Below the pieces are notes generated by a model that saw only the letters and a list, made by a program, of their open reading frames with translations, was not told the origin of the DNA and did not search any database. From NCBI GenBank assembly GCA_002723155.1, contig PBNO01000004.1, positions 79,569 to 143,568 of the forward strand: a stretch of DNA of 64,000 nt, written 5' to 3'. This document shows positions 6,496 through 14,313 of the stretch, in pieces (the first letter of the stretch is position 1; each line of letters starts with the position of its first letter). The position numbers and the translations under genes are program-made. This DNA comes from Ponticaulis sp. (GTDB lineage: Bacteria > Pseudomonadota > Alphaproteobacteria > Caulobacterales > Hyphomonadaceae).

Positions 6496-7237
6496 CCTCT
6501 TCAGGCGTCATCAGACCAAGCCCGATCGGCAAAATAACAAGCCCGCGAATATCTACGAGAACGTGGATCACGACGACGAGCCAAAGCTGCGCGGTCAGCA
6601 CGTAAATAGCGGTCAGGATCAGGCCGATAATTGTTGTCGCGATTATGCCGCCAATGCCTTGATAGGCGTGTCCGATGCCGAACATCAACGTCGCGATCAC
6701 ATAGGATAGAATGAAGTTTCCAGTGATGAAGTAGAGCGCAAGCGGCAGCAGCAGACGGAAGGCGATCTCTTCGACAACGCCTGCGTTCAAAGACAGCAGA
6801 TAGCCCCAGCGAGCTTCTTTCTGGTTGCGCGCCATAAGGGCGACCGCGCCGCCTTTCGGCAGGTCTTCGATTTTCTGGATAAAGGGAATGACGGTTGTGG
6901 CCGCGAGGGGGATGAAGAAAACCGCCGCGACGATCCAGCCTATACGTGCCAGTTCGCCGTGGGTGCTGCCCATGAAGGACAGTGCTTCCATGCGGGCAGC
7001 ATTTAGAATTTCCGGATAGTTTATCAGCCCGTTCAGGCTCGAAAGGGCGGCAAGGCCAATAATGGCTGCCACACCGTATTTCAAAGAGGATTCGACCAGC
7101 ATTTTACGGAAGTAATTCCGCCGCTTTGCGCTGTCTGTTTCCTCAACAAAAGCAGGAAATGTTTTGAAGTCATCCCAGACCTGATGGGCAAGGAACGCGA
7201 TGCTGATCAACAAAATGATCCAGCTTGTCAAAACCAT
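6467..7237 (-). CDS. CPBP-family intramembrane metalloprotease (CAAX/Abi type)
   Basis: The 256-residue protein has about seven hydrophobic segments and the three motifs of CPBP proteases: EExxxR (E156-E157 to R161), FxxxH (F186 to H190) and HxxxD (H225 to D229). Family members cleave membrane proteins or prenylated peptides, and some confer bacteriocin immunity or mature peptides. The ATG is preceded by GAGGGGCGAT. That ribosome site is one arm of a perfect 11-bp inverted repeat at 7240-7289, so initiation may be controlled by RNA pairing. A 45-residue membrane-peptide gene lies immediately upstream on the same strand and is a possible substrate or partner. The family call is firm; the substrate is inference. 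Confidence 0.88.
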   Translation of the reverse strand: MVLTSWIILLISIAFLAHQVWDDFKTFPAFVEETDSAKRRNYFRKMLVESSLKYGVAAIIGLAALSSLNGLINYPEILNAARMEALSFMGSTHGELARIGWIVAAVFFIPLAATTVIPFIQKIEDLPKGGAVALMARNQKEARWGYLLSLNAGVVEEIAFRLLLPLALYFITGNFILSYVIATLMFGIGHAYQGIGGIIATTIIGLILTAIYVLTAQLWLVVVIHVLVDIRGLVILPIGLGLMTPEEATQTHPDAE

Positions 7238-7239
7238 AA

Positions 7240-7289
7240 ATATCGCCCCTCAAAATCTATAAAGTATAGTCTCTATGTAGGGGCGATAT
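7240..7289 (-). promoter_or_regulatory. Inverted repeat that pairs with the CPBP gene ribosome-binding site
   Basis: ATATCGCCCCT (7240-7250) and AGGGGCGATAT (7279-7289) are perfect 11-bp arms, 28 bases apart. On the minus-strand transcript the second arm contains the AGGGG ribosome site three bases ahead of the ATG, so the hairpin would mask it. A smaller CTATA/TATAG pair sits in the loop. It could equally be a protein operator. Confidence 0.55.
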
Positions 7290-7306
7290 ATTGATTTACA
7301 ATAAGC

Positions 7307-7444
7307 CTATGCGGAGGCAACCACGGCTACGCCAATACTGAGCGTGAGAAGAGCGATTGCTGTAGAAACCGTCAGAACAAGAAACATCCCTGGCACTCGT
7401 TCACCTTGGCGGGCTTCGTTTGTTTCAAGATTTGTGCGGCTCAT
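7307..7444 (-). CDS. Very small single-helix membrane protein
   Basis: A 45-codon gene. The product begins MSRTNLETNEARQGERVPG, a polar 19-residue N-terminus, followed by one hydrophobic helix to the end (…SIGVAVVASA). An AAGGAG ribosome site lies 7 bases ahead of the ATG, which strongly supports translation. It stops 70 bp upstream of the CPBP protease gene on the same strand, separated by an RBS-pairing hairpin. No family is recognised. It may be a membrane peptide processed by, or acting with, the protease. Confidence 0.6.
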   Translation of the reverse strand: MSRTNLETNEARQGERVPGMFLVLTVSTAIALLTLSIGVAVVASA

Positions 7445-7520
7445 AATAACTCCTTTTGTCCGTTCATAATGTATACGCACGAAGCACCTTCCGGTTTCAT
7501 TTTTCTCCTGAAAACCGATG

Positions 7521-7549
7521 TTGACACCGGTGTCATTCGCGCAATTATG
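7521..7549 (+). promoter_or_regulatory. Promoter overlapped by a LacI-type palindromic operator
   Basis: TGACACCGGTGTCA (7522-7535) is a perfect 14-bp palindrome with a central CG, the hallmark of LacI/GalR-family operators. It overlaps the -35 hexamer TTGACA (7521-7526); a weak -10 (ATTATG) follows at about 7544. It lies upstream of a pectin-type esterase gene, so sugar-responsive repression is plausible. The regulator is not in the window. Confidence 0.55.
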
Positions 7550-7569
7550 GAGATAAACGGGAGGATTTC

Positions 7570-8448
7570 ATGAAGCTGATGACGTCGCGATTTATTCTGG
7601 GTGCCCTAATGAGCATGAGTGCAGCTTGTGCGCAGGCTGATGATCCGGGGCCTGCGTCGCCTATGCCGCAAGTTCCGGAACTTTCCGGGCGGATCATCAT
7701 TGCTGGCGATTCAACGGCAGCGGATTATCCTCTCGAACGCGCGCCTCAGATCGGTTGGGGGCAGGTGCTTGATTACTATCTGCCAGATGATGTTGAGGTG
7801 CTGAATCTGGCCGTAAATGGTCGCAGCACGAAAAGTTATATCGATGAAGGCCGCTGGGACGCGCTGATGGATGAGGTCGGAGCCGGAGATATTGTTCTCA
7901 TCAGCTTTGGCCATAACGACTCCCGTGACGATGCGCCGGAACGCTACGCTGCGCCGGAAGGGGCGTATCGTGAGAATCTTATCCGGTTCGCATCCGACGT
8001 GCAGGGCGCTGGCGGCGAGCCCGTTATTCTGTCCTCTGCAGCGCGCAGGCTTTGGGAAGGGCCTGCCATGGTCGAAACGCACGGGCTATACCGACAAAAT
8101 GCGTTCAATGCTGCGATAGAGGCTGGCGTGGATTACATCGATCTGGCGCAGCTTTCCCTGGACTATTTTGAAACGCTGGGCCGCGTCGCCACGAAAGACG
8201 ATTTTCTCTGGCTCACTGCGGAAGAGGTCGCAGAGCGTCTGCCTGCCTATGTCGAGCGCTATCCAGATGGCATTGAAGACAACACCCATTTCACCGAGAC
8301 AGGCGCGTGCGGCGTCGCGCGTATAATCGTTGAACGCCTCGGCAATGAGTTTGGCCTGCATGGTGACGTTTCAATCAGCGATGAACCTGCTGATGAAGCG
8401 GGTCGACCGGCAGATGTGCTGGCGTGTGCGGCTGTTGCCTGGGAGTAG
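7570..8448 (+). CDS. Secreted rhamnogalacturonan acetylesterase-like SGNH hydrolase
   Basis: The 292-residue protein is of the GDSL/SGNH fold, most like rhamnogalacturonan acetylesterases (carbohydrate esterase family 12), which remove acetyl groups from pectin. An N-terminal export signal ends near residue 20 with SAAC, a possible lipobox (weak). The catalytic Ser is in GDST (46-49), the oxyanion Asn in the NLAVNGRS block, the GHND motif near 115, and the Asp/His pair in DNTHFT near 238. A GGGAGG ribosome site precedes the ATG. The LacI-type operator upstream fits regulated carbohydrate use, although no other pectin genes are visible nearby. Confidence 0.85.
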   Translation: MKLMTSRFILGALMSMSAACAQADDPGPASPMPQVPELSGRIIIAGDSTAADYPLERAPQIGWGQVLDYYLPDDVEVLNLAVNGRSTKSYIDEGRWDALMDEVGAGDIVLISFGHNDSRDDAPERYAAPEGAYRENLIRFASDVQGAGGEPVILSSAARRLWEGPAMVETHGLYRQNAFNAAIEAGVDYIDLAQLSLDYFETLGRVATKDDFLWLTAEEVAERLPAYVERYPDGIEDNTHFTETGACGVARIIVERLGNEFGLHGDVSISDEPADEAGRPADVLACAAVAWE

Positions 8449-8454
8449 GGCTGG

Positions 8455-8835
8455 TTATTCGGCGGGTACTTCTGTCTGGATAGACTGCAAATAGGCGATT
8501 AGCGCTTCCGTTCCGAGCGGGCCGAAATCGAAATCCGGCATGTCCAGCGCGCCGACATGGATGCCTTCGCGGAAATCGTCGCCAATGGCCTCAGCGTCGA
8601 ATTCGGCAAACACGGTGCGGAGCGGCGGCGCGTCCTGACGCGGGCTGTCACCTTCAGCGCCGATTGCATGGCAGGCTGTGCAATTTTCTTCGACGATTGC
8701 GCGGCCCTCTGAAATCAGATCGGCACGTTCTTCAGCGATCATTGCGTCAACTGGCGCCGTTGATGTCTCTTCCGATCGCGAACAGGCTGCCAGAGCGATG
8801 ACGGCGACAGGAAAGAGAAGCGCTGCAGATTTCAT
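8455..8835 (-). CDS. Small c-type cytochrome lipoprotein
   Basis: The 126-residue protein has a lipoprotein signal (lipobox ALAAC near residue 18), a short linker, and a single class I cytochrome c domain. The heme site is CTACH near residues 55-59, and a MPDF segment near 99 supplies the likely axial methionine. It is probably anchored at the outer face of the inner membrane as an electron carrier. It is convergent with the esterase gene (7-bp gap) and no oxidase or dehydrogenase partner is adjacent, so its redox partner is unknown. Confidence 0.9.
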   Translation of the reverse strand: MKSAALLFPVAVIALAACSRSEETSTAPVDAMIAEERADLISEGRAIVEENCTACHAIGAEGDSPRQDAPPLRTVFAEFDAEAIGDDFREGIHVGALDMPDFDFGPLGTEALIAYLQSIQTEVPAE

Positions 8836-8966
8836 ATGACCATGCCTTTTGAGGTGAATCTCACTTCAGTCTATCACAGAGGCAATCGGTTCATGCAAGT
8901 CAGCAGAATGCGCATCAGGCCTGTAAATCGCTTGACGGGACGTGAGCAGTTTTACATGTGGGGCAT

Positions 8967-10250
8967 ATGAATATTCTGGTGATCGGATCGGGCGGCCGCG
9001 AACACGCCCTTGCCTGGAAAATCAATCAGTCTCCGCTGGTTGATGAAGTATGGTCTGCGCCCGGTAATCCGGGCATGCATAATGTCGGGCCATGCTTCGA
9101 CGTGAAGGCGACCGATCTGGATGGTCTTGAGAAGCTCGCAAAGCAGCTGGACCCTGATCTGATTATTGTTGGTCCGGAACAACCTCTGGCGGACGGTCTT
9201 GCAGATCGCCTTCGTGGTGCTGGTTATGATGTGTTCGGCCCGAGCGCAGCAGCGGCGCAGATTGAAGCGTCCAAAGGGTTCTCCAAAGACCTGATGGCGA
9301 AATACGACATTCCGACCGCGCGGTACCAACGCGTGAAGACGATCGAAGCGGCTTCTGCCTTCCTTGATACGCTGGAAGCGCCATACGTTTTGAAGGCTGA
9401 TGGTCTGGCGGCCGGTAAAGGTGTGGTGATCGCTGAGAACCGCGCGGACGCTGACGAGGCGGTTAAAACCATGCTGGATGGCCAGTTCGGTGACGCGTCT
9501 GCTGAGCTCGTCATTGAAGAGTTTATGCAGGGCGAAGAGGCGAGCGTGTTTGCGATCACCGACGGTGAGAACTTCATCTGTCTCCCAGCAGCGCAGGACC
9601 ATAAGCGTGCCTTTGATGGCGATAAGGGTCCGAATACGGGCGGCATGGGGGCTTATGCTCCCGCGCCAATCATGACGGATGCGCTCATGGCGGACGTGAA
9701 GCAGCGTGTAGTCGTTCCTTCGCTCAAAGGTCTCGCCGCTGAAGACGCAAAGTTTCAGGGCGTGCTCTATATCGGCCTCATGATCACTGAGGAAGGTCCG
9801 AAGGTCGTTGAGTATAACTGCCGCTTCGGTGACCCTGAGTGTCAGGTTCTGATGATGGGGCTGCAGGGCGATATCGTGCCGCTGCTTCTGGCAAGCTCGA
9901 CGGGTGGATATTCAGCGCGTGATTTTGCTGCGCTCGCTCCGGCAGGCGGGTTTGATCCAGCTGTGACCGTGGTCATTGCGACGAAGGGTTATCCGGAAGC
10001 CTATGAGAAGGGCTCTGAGATTCAGGGCGTTGAAACGGCTGAACAGCTGGAAGGCGTGAAGGTTTTCCATGCCGGTACGGATGTTGCGCCGGATGGAGCG
10101 CTGATTGCAGTTGGCGGGCGTGTTCTGAATGTGACCGCGACTGCGCCGACAATCGATGAAGCTTTTCAGCGGGCGTATTCAGGTGTGAATGCCATTGACT
10201 GGCCGGAAGGGTTTTACCGGTCCGACATTGGCTGGCGCGTCAGACGCTGA
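8967..10250 (+). CDS. purD: Phosphoribosylamine-glycine ligase
   Basis: PurD catalyses the ATP-dependent second step of purine synthesis, joining glycine to phosphoribosylamine. The 427-residue protein starts MNILVIGSGGREHAL, the diagnostic GARS N-domain motif. It contains the ATP-grasp segments VLKADGLAAGKGVV and GPNTGGMGAY and the metal-binding ENxRFGDPE-like segment near residue 285 (here YNCRFGDPECQ). The ATG at 8967 is preferred over an in-frame GTG three codons upstream because it begins at the conserved MNIL. Its last 37 bases overlap the end of the convergent histidine-phosphoacceptor gene. Confidence 0.97.
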   Translation: MNILVIGSGGREHALAWKINQSPLVDEVWSAPGNPGMHNVGPCFDVKATDLDGLEKLAKQLDPDLIIVGPEQPLADGLADRLRGAGYDVFGPSAAAAQIEASKGFSKDLMAKYDIPTARYQRVKTIEAASAFLDTLEAPYVLKADGLAAGKGVVIAENRADADEAVKTMLDGQFGDASAELVIEEFMQGEEASVFAITDGENFICLPAAQDHKRAFDGDKGPNTGGMGAYAPAPIMTDALMADVKQRVVVPSLKGLAAEDAKFQGVLYIGLMITEEGPKVVEYNCRFGDPECQVLMMGLQGDIVPLLLASSTGGYSARDFAALAPAGGFDPAVTVVIATKGYPEAYEKGSEIQGVETAEQLEGVKVFHAGTDVAPDGALIAVGGRVLNVTATAPTIDEAFQRAYSGVNAIDWPEGFYRSDIGWRVRR

Positions 10251-10651
10251 ACGCCAATTGGCATATCGACGTCTTCGCGTCGGTTTCCAAAGCCTTTCAG
10301 AGCGCTTTCAATCAGTGCTGTAAGGGTCTGAACTGAATTTCTGATCTGGCCGCATTTGTTCAGGATGCGGTCTCGATTTTCACCATCGGCGATTTTCTCA
10401 ATGCGGGCTGCAACGCCGTCAACGACGGTGAGTGGCGTGCGAAATTCGTGATTGATGGACGTGATCAGCGCGTATTGAAGTGTGACGAGCTGTTTTTCGT
10501 TTTCGAGGGCCGCCGCCAGATTTCTGTTGGCCTCGTACAGCTCACGGCTGCGAGCTTCAAGAAGTTGTTCTGCCTCTTTCCGAGCGGCTTTCTCGCGATT
10601 GTATCGGGTGCGAGACACCATGTCAGGGATGGCAGACGGCGGCTGGGTCAC
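10214..10651 (-). CDS. Histidine-kinase DHp-only protein lacking an ATPase domain
   Basis: The 145-residue protein has an N-terminal coiled coil (about 18-60) and a clear HisKA dimerisation/phosphoacceptor domain. The H-box is INHEFRTPLTVV with His68, and a second helix spans about 90-120. It then stops about 25 residues later, where a catalytic ATP-binding domain would normally begin; no N, G1 or G2 box exists. Its start (GTG) overlaps the H-NOX stop by four bases (GTGA), so the two form an operon. The 3' end runs into the end of purD. It may be a truncated kinase, or a phosphotransfer or dimerisation partner controlled by the H-NOX protein. Confidence 0.8.
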   Translation of the reverse strand: MTQPPSAIPDMVSRTRYNREKAARKEAEQLLEARSRELYEANRNLAAALENEKQLVTLQYALITSINHEFRTPLTVVDGVAARIEKIADGENRDRILNKCGQIRNSVQTLTALIESALKGFGNRREDVDMPIGVQRLTRQPMSDR

Positions 10652-11199
10652 TTCACCGCCTCCAATGTGATGGTGAAGTCTGCCACCGTCAGATTTTCAA
10701 GCTGGCGGACGTCGCGGGTGATGGTGCCCTTCTCTCCATAATGGTCCAACGTGGCTTCGATCAGACCTTCGCAAAAATCGACCAGACCGCGGCGCGAGCG
10801 ATAGGTGAGGACCATCACACCGGGGCTGGGGAAGGTCGATTCGAAGGTTGGCAGGTCGACATCCTGATGCAGCTTTTTCACTTCGACGTGGATTTCTTCT
10901 TCCACGGATTCAAGGAGCTCAAAGGCCGTTCGCTTCGTGATGAAGAAATGGGTGTAACTGCTGGAGAAATATTTCAGCATCCAGTGGCCAAAGGCTTTCT
11001 GGAGATCAGCGACGCTTAGACCGGTTTCGCCGGAGAAACCCTGGACGAGTGCGATGAGATCGGAGCTTGGATAATTGCCAACGGCGCTGTAGGCACCACC
11101 ACCAGAGAGCGGGCACCCGGAGATAACGTGATCAACCCGGTCTTCACCGACCGCTTCGTCGGCCATTGCCAGAAGCTCTGTAAAAATGAGTCCTTTCAC
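10648..11199 (-). CDS. H-NOX heme nitric-oxide/oxygen-binding sensor
   Basis: The 183-residue protein matches the standalone H-NOX family. The N-terminus (GTG start) is MKGLIFTELLAM, the proximal heme His is H104 in EEIHVEVKKL, and the heme-propionate motif YxSxR is YRSRR at 133-137. Such proteins bind NO with high affinity and usually regulate a neighbouring histidine kinase or cyclic-di-GMP enzyme. Here the neighbour is a kinase-like protein reduced to its phosphoacceptor domain. A GGAGAG ribosome site precedes the GTG. No distal-pocket Tyr position can be judged with certainty, so NO versus O2 selectivity is left open. Confidence 0.92.
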   Translation of the reverse strand: MKGLIFTELLAMADEAVGEDRVDHVISGCPLSGGGAYSAVGNYPSSDLIALVQGFSGETGLSVADLQKAFGHWMLKYFSSSYTHFFITKRTAFELLESVEEEIHVEVKKLHQDVDLPTFESTFPSPGVMVLTYRSRRGLVDFCEGLIEATLDHYGEKGTITRDVRQLENLTVADFTITLEAVK

Positions 11200-11379
11200 G
11201 GTTCTCTCCGCCTGTTCCTGATGACATAGAGTAATGTGAAAACGTTAAAATACTCGCTCTTGTCGTTAGTGAATTCGGGGATGTGATTCAACTATACGCA
11301 ATGGATTGCGTTAAGCACAGTAATCGCTAAGTTCACGCGCGAAGAATTAAAACAGTCAGTCAGCAGGGGAGACGCGCAC

Positions 11380-12468
11380 ATGTCAGTTCATGGCGCATCA
11401 GCACAAGAGATGTTCAGCGGCACAAAAGAAGTCGCAGACACGCACAAATTCAACGAAGACAATCTCTATCAGTGGATGACGCAGAATGTTGAAGGCTTTG
11501 AAGGCCCGATGGATGTGCGCCAGTTCAAAGGCGGCCAGTCCAACCCGACCTTCAAGCTGATCACGCCAAAGAAGGCTTACGTCATGCGTCGCAAGCCGCC
11601 GGGCAAGCTTCTGCCGTCCGCGCACGCTGTTGATCGTGAGTTCCGCGTGATCAATGCGCTTTATCCGCTCGGTTTCCCTGTCGCGCGGCCATATGGCCTC
11701 TGCGAAGATGAGAGCGTTGTCGGCACAATGTTTTATGTGATGGACAATGTGGACGGTCGCATTCTGTGGGATGGCACTCTCCCGGATTATGAACCTGCAG
11801 AGCGCCGCGCGATCTATGAAGCCAAAGTGAAAACCTTTGCAGACCTCCACAATGTGGACTGGAAAGCGGCTGGTCTGGAAGGCTTCGGCAAGGAAGGCGA
11901 CTACGTCGCTCGCCAGATCCACCGCTGGACCAAGCAGTATGTCGCGTCTGAAACGACAACCATTCCGGAAATGAACAAGCTGATCGACTGGCTGCCGAAG
12001 AATATTCCGGCTGGCGAGACGACGACGATTGTTCACGGCGACTACCGTCTCGACAATATGATCCTCCACCCGACAGAACCAAAAGTCATTGCGGTTCTGG
12101 ACTGGGAGCTGTCTACGCTTGGCGATCCGTTGGCGGACTTCACCTATCACCTGATGAACTGGGTGATGCCGAGCTCTGACAGCCGCGGTGCGCTGGCCAA
12201 TATCGAAGATCTGAATGCATACGGCATTCCGACGATGGAAGAATATATCGACATGTATTGCGCACATCGCGGCCTGAACGGCATGCCGGACGTGCACTAT
12301 TACTTTGCGTATAACGGCTTCCGTCTGGCAGGCATTGTTCAGGGTATTGTCGGCCGCGTACGTGACGGAACCGCATCTAACGCAAACGCTGCGCAAATGG
12401 CCGAACGCGTGCCGCTGCTCGCGAAATTTGCTTACGGCGAAGCGCAGAAAGCTGGCCTCGCAGACTAA
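11380..12468 (+). CDS. APH-fold phosphotransferase, ACAD10/11-like
   Basis: The 362-residue protein has the aminoglycoside-phosphotransferase kinase fold. The catalytic loop is VHGDYRLDNMI and the metal-binding segment is VLDWELSTLGDPLAD. This subgroup resembles the kinase domain fused to acyl-CoA dehydrogenases in ACAD10/11, where it phosphorylates 4-hydroxyacyl-CoAs for beta-oxidation. The N-terminal QFKGGQSNPTFKL segment matches that subgroup. The start at 11380 has a GGGGAGAC ribosome site. A strong terminator follows the stop. An antibiotic-resistance role is unlikely. Confidence 0.82.
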   Translation: MSVHGASAQEMFSGTKEVADTHKFNEDNLYQWMTQNVEGFEGPMDVRQFKGGQSNPTFKLITPKKAYVMRRKPPGKLLPSAHAVDREFRVINALYPLGFPVARPYGLCEDESVVGTMFYVMDNVDGRILWDGTLPDYEPAERRAIYEAKVKTFADLHNVDWKAAGLEGFGKEGDYVARQIHRWTKQYVASETTTIPEMNKLIDWLPKNIPAGETTTIVHGDYRLDNMILHPTEPKVIAVLDWELSTLGDPLADFTYHLMNWVMPSSDSRGALANIEDLNAYGIPTMEEYIDMYCAHRGLNGMPDVHYYFAYNGFRLAGIVQGIVGRVRDGTASNANAAQMAERVPLLAKFAYGEAQKAGLAD

Positions 12469-12493
12469 GCCTGCGTCTACAAACAGAACCTCT

Positions 12494-12528
12494 AAAACCC
12501 CTTTGCCAGCGCGGAGGGGTTTTGTCTT
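12494..12528 (+). terminator. Rho-independent terminator after the phosphotransferase gene
   Basis: AAAACCCCT (12494-12502) pairs with AGGGGTTTT (12515-12523) around a 12-base loop. The 3' arm ends in a T-run. Confidence 0.75.
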
Positions 12529-12600
12529 TCGGGGAACCTTACCGGTCACGCAGGCGTCTTATTTCCGCCCAGATGGAAGCGCATATGCGCGCATCGTTTA

Positions 12601-13392
12601 ATGTGGATGAGGCACGATTTGAACGGGATTGAAGAGAGCGCGGCGCCGTCACCTGCGCGAACCTCGCAGACAGAATACTGGCAGGACGAAGACTTCGCAC
12701 GCATGCGGGCAATTGCCTGGCGCTGGGCGAAGCGTATCGGCCTTGGCGTGCTTGCGCTTGGTTTGCTCATCCACGTCTATGCGTTGCTTCTGGCACTCAT
12801 ATTGCCGCCCACTACGTTCAATATGACGGGCTCTACGCTGGTTGGACGCGATGTGCAGCACCGCTCGGTGCCACTGGAGGAAATCTCTCCGCATCTGGTG
12901 CGCGCGGTGATCGCTGCCGAGGATTCCCGCTTCTGCAGCCATGGCGGCATCGATATGGATGCCATTAATCAGGCGCTTCGCGAACGCAGCGCGGGTGGGC
13001 GCCTGCGCGGTGCGTCGACCATATCCCAGCAGACCGCGAAGAACGTCTTCTTCTGGAATGGCGGCGGCTTTGTCCGAAAAGCCGGTGAGGCGTGGATGAC
13101 CCTCGTGATCGAGACGATCTGGGGCAAAGAGCGGATCATGGAAACCTATCTCAACATCGCAGAATGGGGCGACGGAATTTACGGCGCCGAGGCGGCTGCG
13201 CAGGCGCGTTTCGGAGTGTCTGCAGCTGAGCTGTCGCCGTATCAGGCAGCGCTTCTGGCCGCAGTTCTGCCCAATCCGAATGACTGGCGCGTCGACCCGC
13301 CGGGCAATTATGTCTCCGGCCGCGCCTCAACCTTGCAGCAGCGTATGGGCATCGTCCAGCGCGACGGACTGGCGAGTTGTGTCCTGGATTAA
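12601..13392 (+). CDS. mtgA: Monofunctional peptidoglycan transglycosylase
   Basis: MtgA polymerises lipid II into glycan strands at the inner membrane. The 263-residue protein has a cytoplasmic N-terminus of about 45 residues, one membrane helix (about 46-68) and a GT51 domain. The catalytic Glu is in AAEDSRFCSHGGID, and the GASTISQQTAKN block and the KERIMETYLN segment are the other GT51 signatures. No penicillin-binding domain follows, which distinguishes it from class A PBPs. No good ribosome site is visible, so the start could be 12601 or the ATG three codons on. It overlaps the convergent DUF1206 gene by four bases. Confidence 0.93.
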   Translation: MWMRHDLNGIEESAAPSPARTSQTEYWQDEDFARMRAIAWRWAKRIGLGVLALGLLIHVYALLLALILPPTTFNMTGSTLVGRDVQHRSVPLEEISPHLVRAVIAAEDSRFCSHGGIDMDAINQALRERSAGGRLRGASTISQQTAKNVFFWNGGGFVRKAGEAWMTLVIETIWGKERIMETYLNIAEWGDGIYGAEAAAQARFGVSAAELSPYQAALLAAVLPNPNDWRVDPPGNYVSGRASTLQQRMGIVQRDGLASCVLD

Positions 13393-14183
13393 AGACTTAT
13401 CTTCATATAGCGCGCCTCGACCAGCGAGTAGAAGCCATAACTCGCAATAGAAGCTGCACTAAGCGCATAGAGGATCAGCCCGAAAGGCTGATCACGTAGC
13501 CAGCCCAGCAGACCCGCAATGCCGCGCGCTTCATCTGCGTCGCCGACCCATCCAGCCCAGACGAGAAAAACGCCAACCAGCATGATCAGCAGGCCGCGCC
13601 CTGCAATCGCCGAAGAGATCAGACCGCAGGCAATATTGCTGTCGGACGGTAACTTCAGATCATGCTTCCAGGCATGGGTCACCGCGCGCCAGACCTGCGC
13701 CACGCCAATCGCCAGCACGATCAGTCCGCCCAGCATGAGAAGATATTTTCCGAACATCTGAGAGAGGGCGTACCTGGCGAGTGTCTCGGTCGTGCCGCCG
13801 CCGTTCTGGTCATCCTGATCCAGTATGACGAGCAAAGCGGCAAAGCCGACCGTCAGATAACTTATCCCGGACGACATCATGCCGAGCCGGGCAAAACGCC
13901 CCATAGCTTCATCACCCTTATCGGAGGTGTCGAAAATGGCCTGAATGCCGCGCCAGAGCGCATATAGGAACAGGCCGGCAGCAATCATAGCCAGAAGTAA
14001 AAGGCCGGGAACATGCTGCTCAATCTGGCGGAAGGTATCGCCCGGCGAATAGCCTTCATCGCGTGTGCCGGGTGCTATGATGGCTGCCACGAGCAGGGAT
14101 GCGATCAACGCATAGACAATCGCGCGGGCAAACAGGCCGGCACGCGCCATGATTTCGAATGAGAAGTTGAGACGAGCGTTCAT
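13389..14183 (-). CDS. DUF1206-family multi-pass membrane protein
   Basis: The 264-residue protein has six hydrophobic segments arranged as three pairs, the layout of DUF1206. Each pair is preceded by a similar G-x-x-A/S-x-x-Y motif (ARAGLFARAIVYALIA, then LGMMSSGISYLTVGF, then AIAGRGLLIMLVGVF). Function of this family is unknown. The frame is open to 14333, but the upstream 50 residues have no membrane or domain character. ATG at 14183 or at 14150 (MARAGLF) is therefore more likely; neither has a clear ribosome site. It is divergent from the hotdog-like gene. Confidence 0.8.
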   Translation of the reverse strand: MNARLNFSFEIMARAGLFARAIVYALIASLLVAAIIAPGTRDEGYSPGDTFRQIEQHVPGLLLLAMIAAGLFLYALWRGIQAIFDTSDKGDEAMGRFARLGMMSSGISYLTVGFAALLVILDQDDQNGGGTTETLARYALSQMFGKYLLMLGGLIVLAIGVAQVWRAVTHAWKHDLKLPSDSNIACGLISSAIAGRGLLIMLVGVFLVWAGWVGDADEARGIAGLLGWLRDQPFGLILYALSAASIASYGFYSLVEARYMKISL

Positions 14184-14313
14184 TAAAATGATCAACGCCT
14201 GAAGCTCGCAGTTTGTTGCACGTGCGAGACGTAGTTTCGTGAACCTGCTTGATCTGGTGGAGTGAGCCAAGTATCGCTGACGCAACGAAATCATGGATAA
14301 AAGGATCACGGGG

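Noticed and set aside
10214-10651. Hidden ATPase domain of the H-NOX-linked kinase in another frame
   Set aside because: The downstream DNA is the end of purD, and no N/G-box sequence was seen in the other frames.
11380-12468. Aminoglycoside resistance gene
   Set aside because: The APH fold is present, but the sequence matches the ACAD10/11-like acyl-CoA kinase subgroup.
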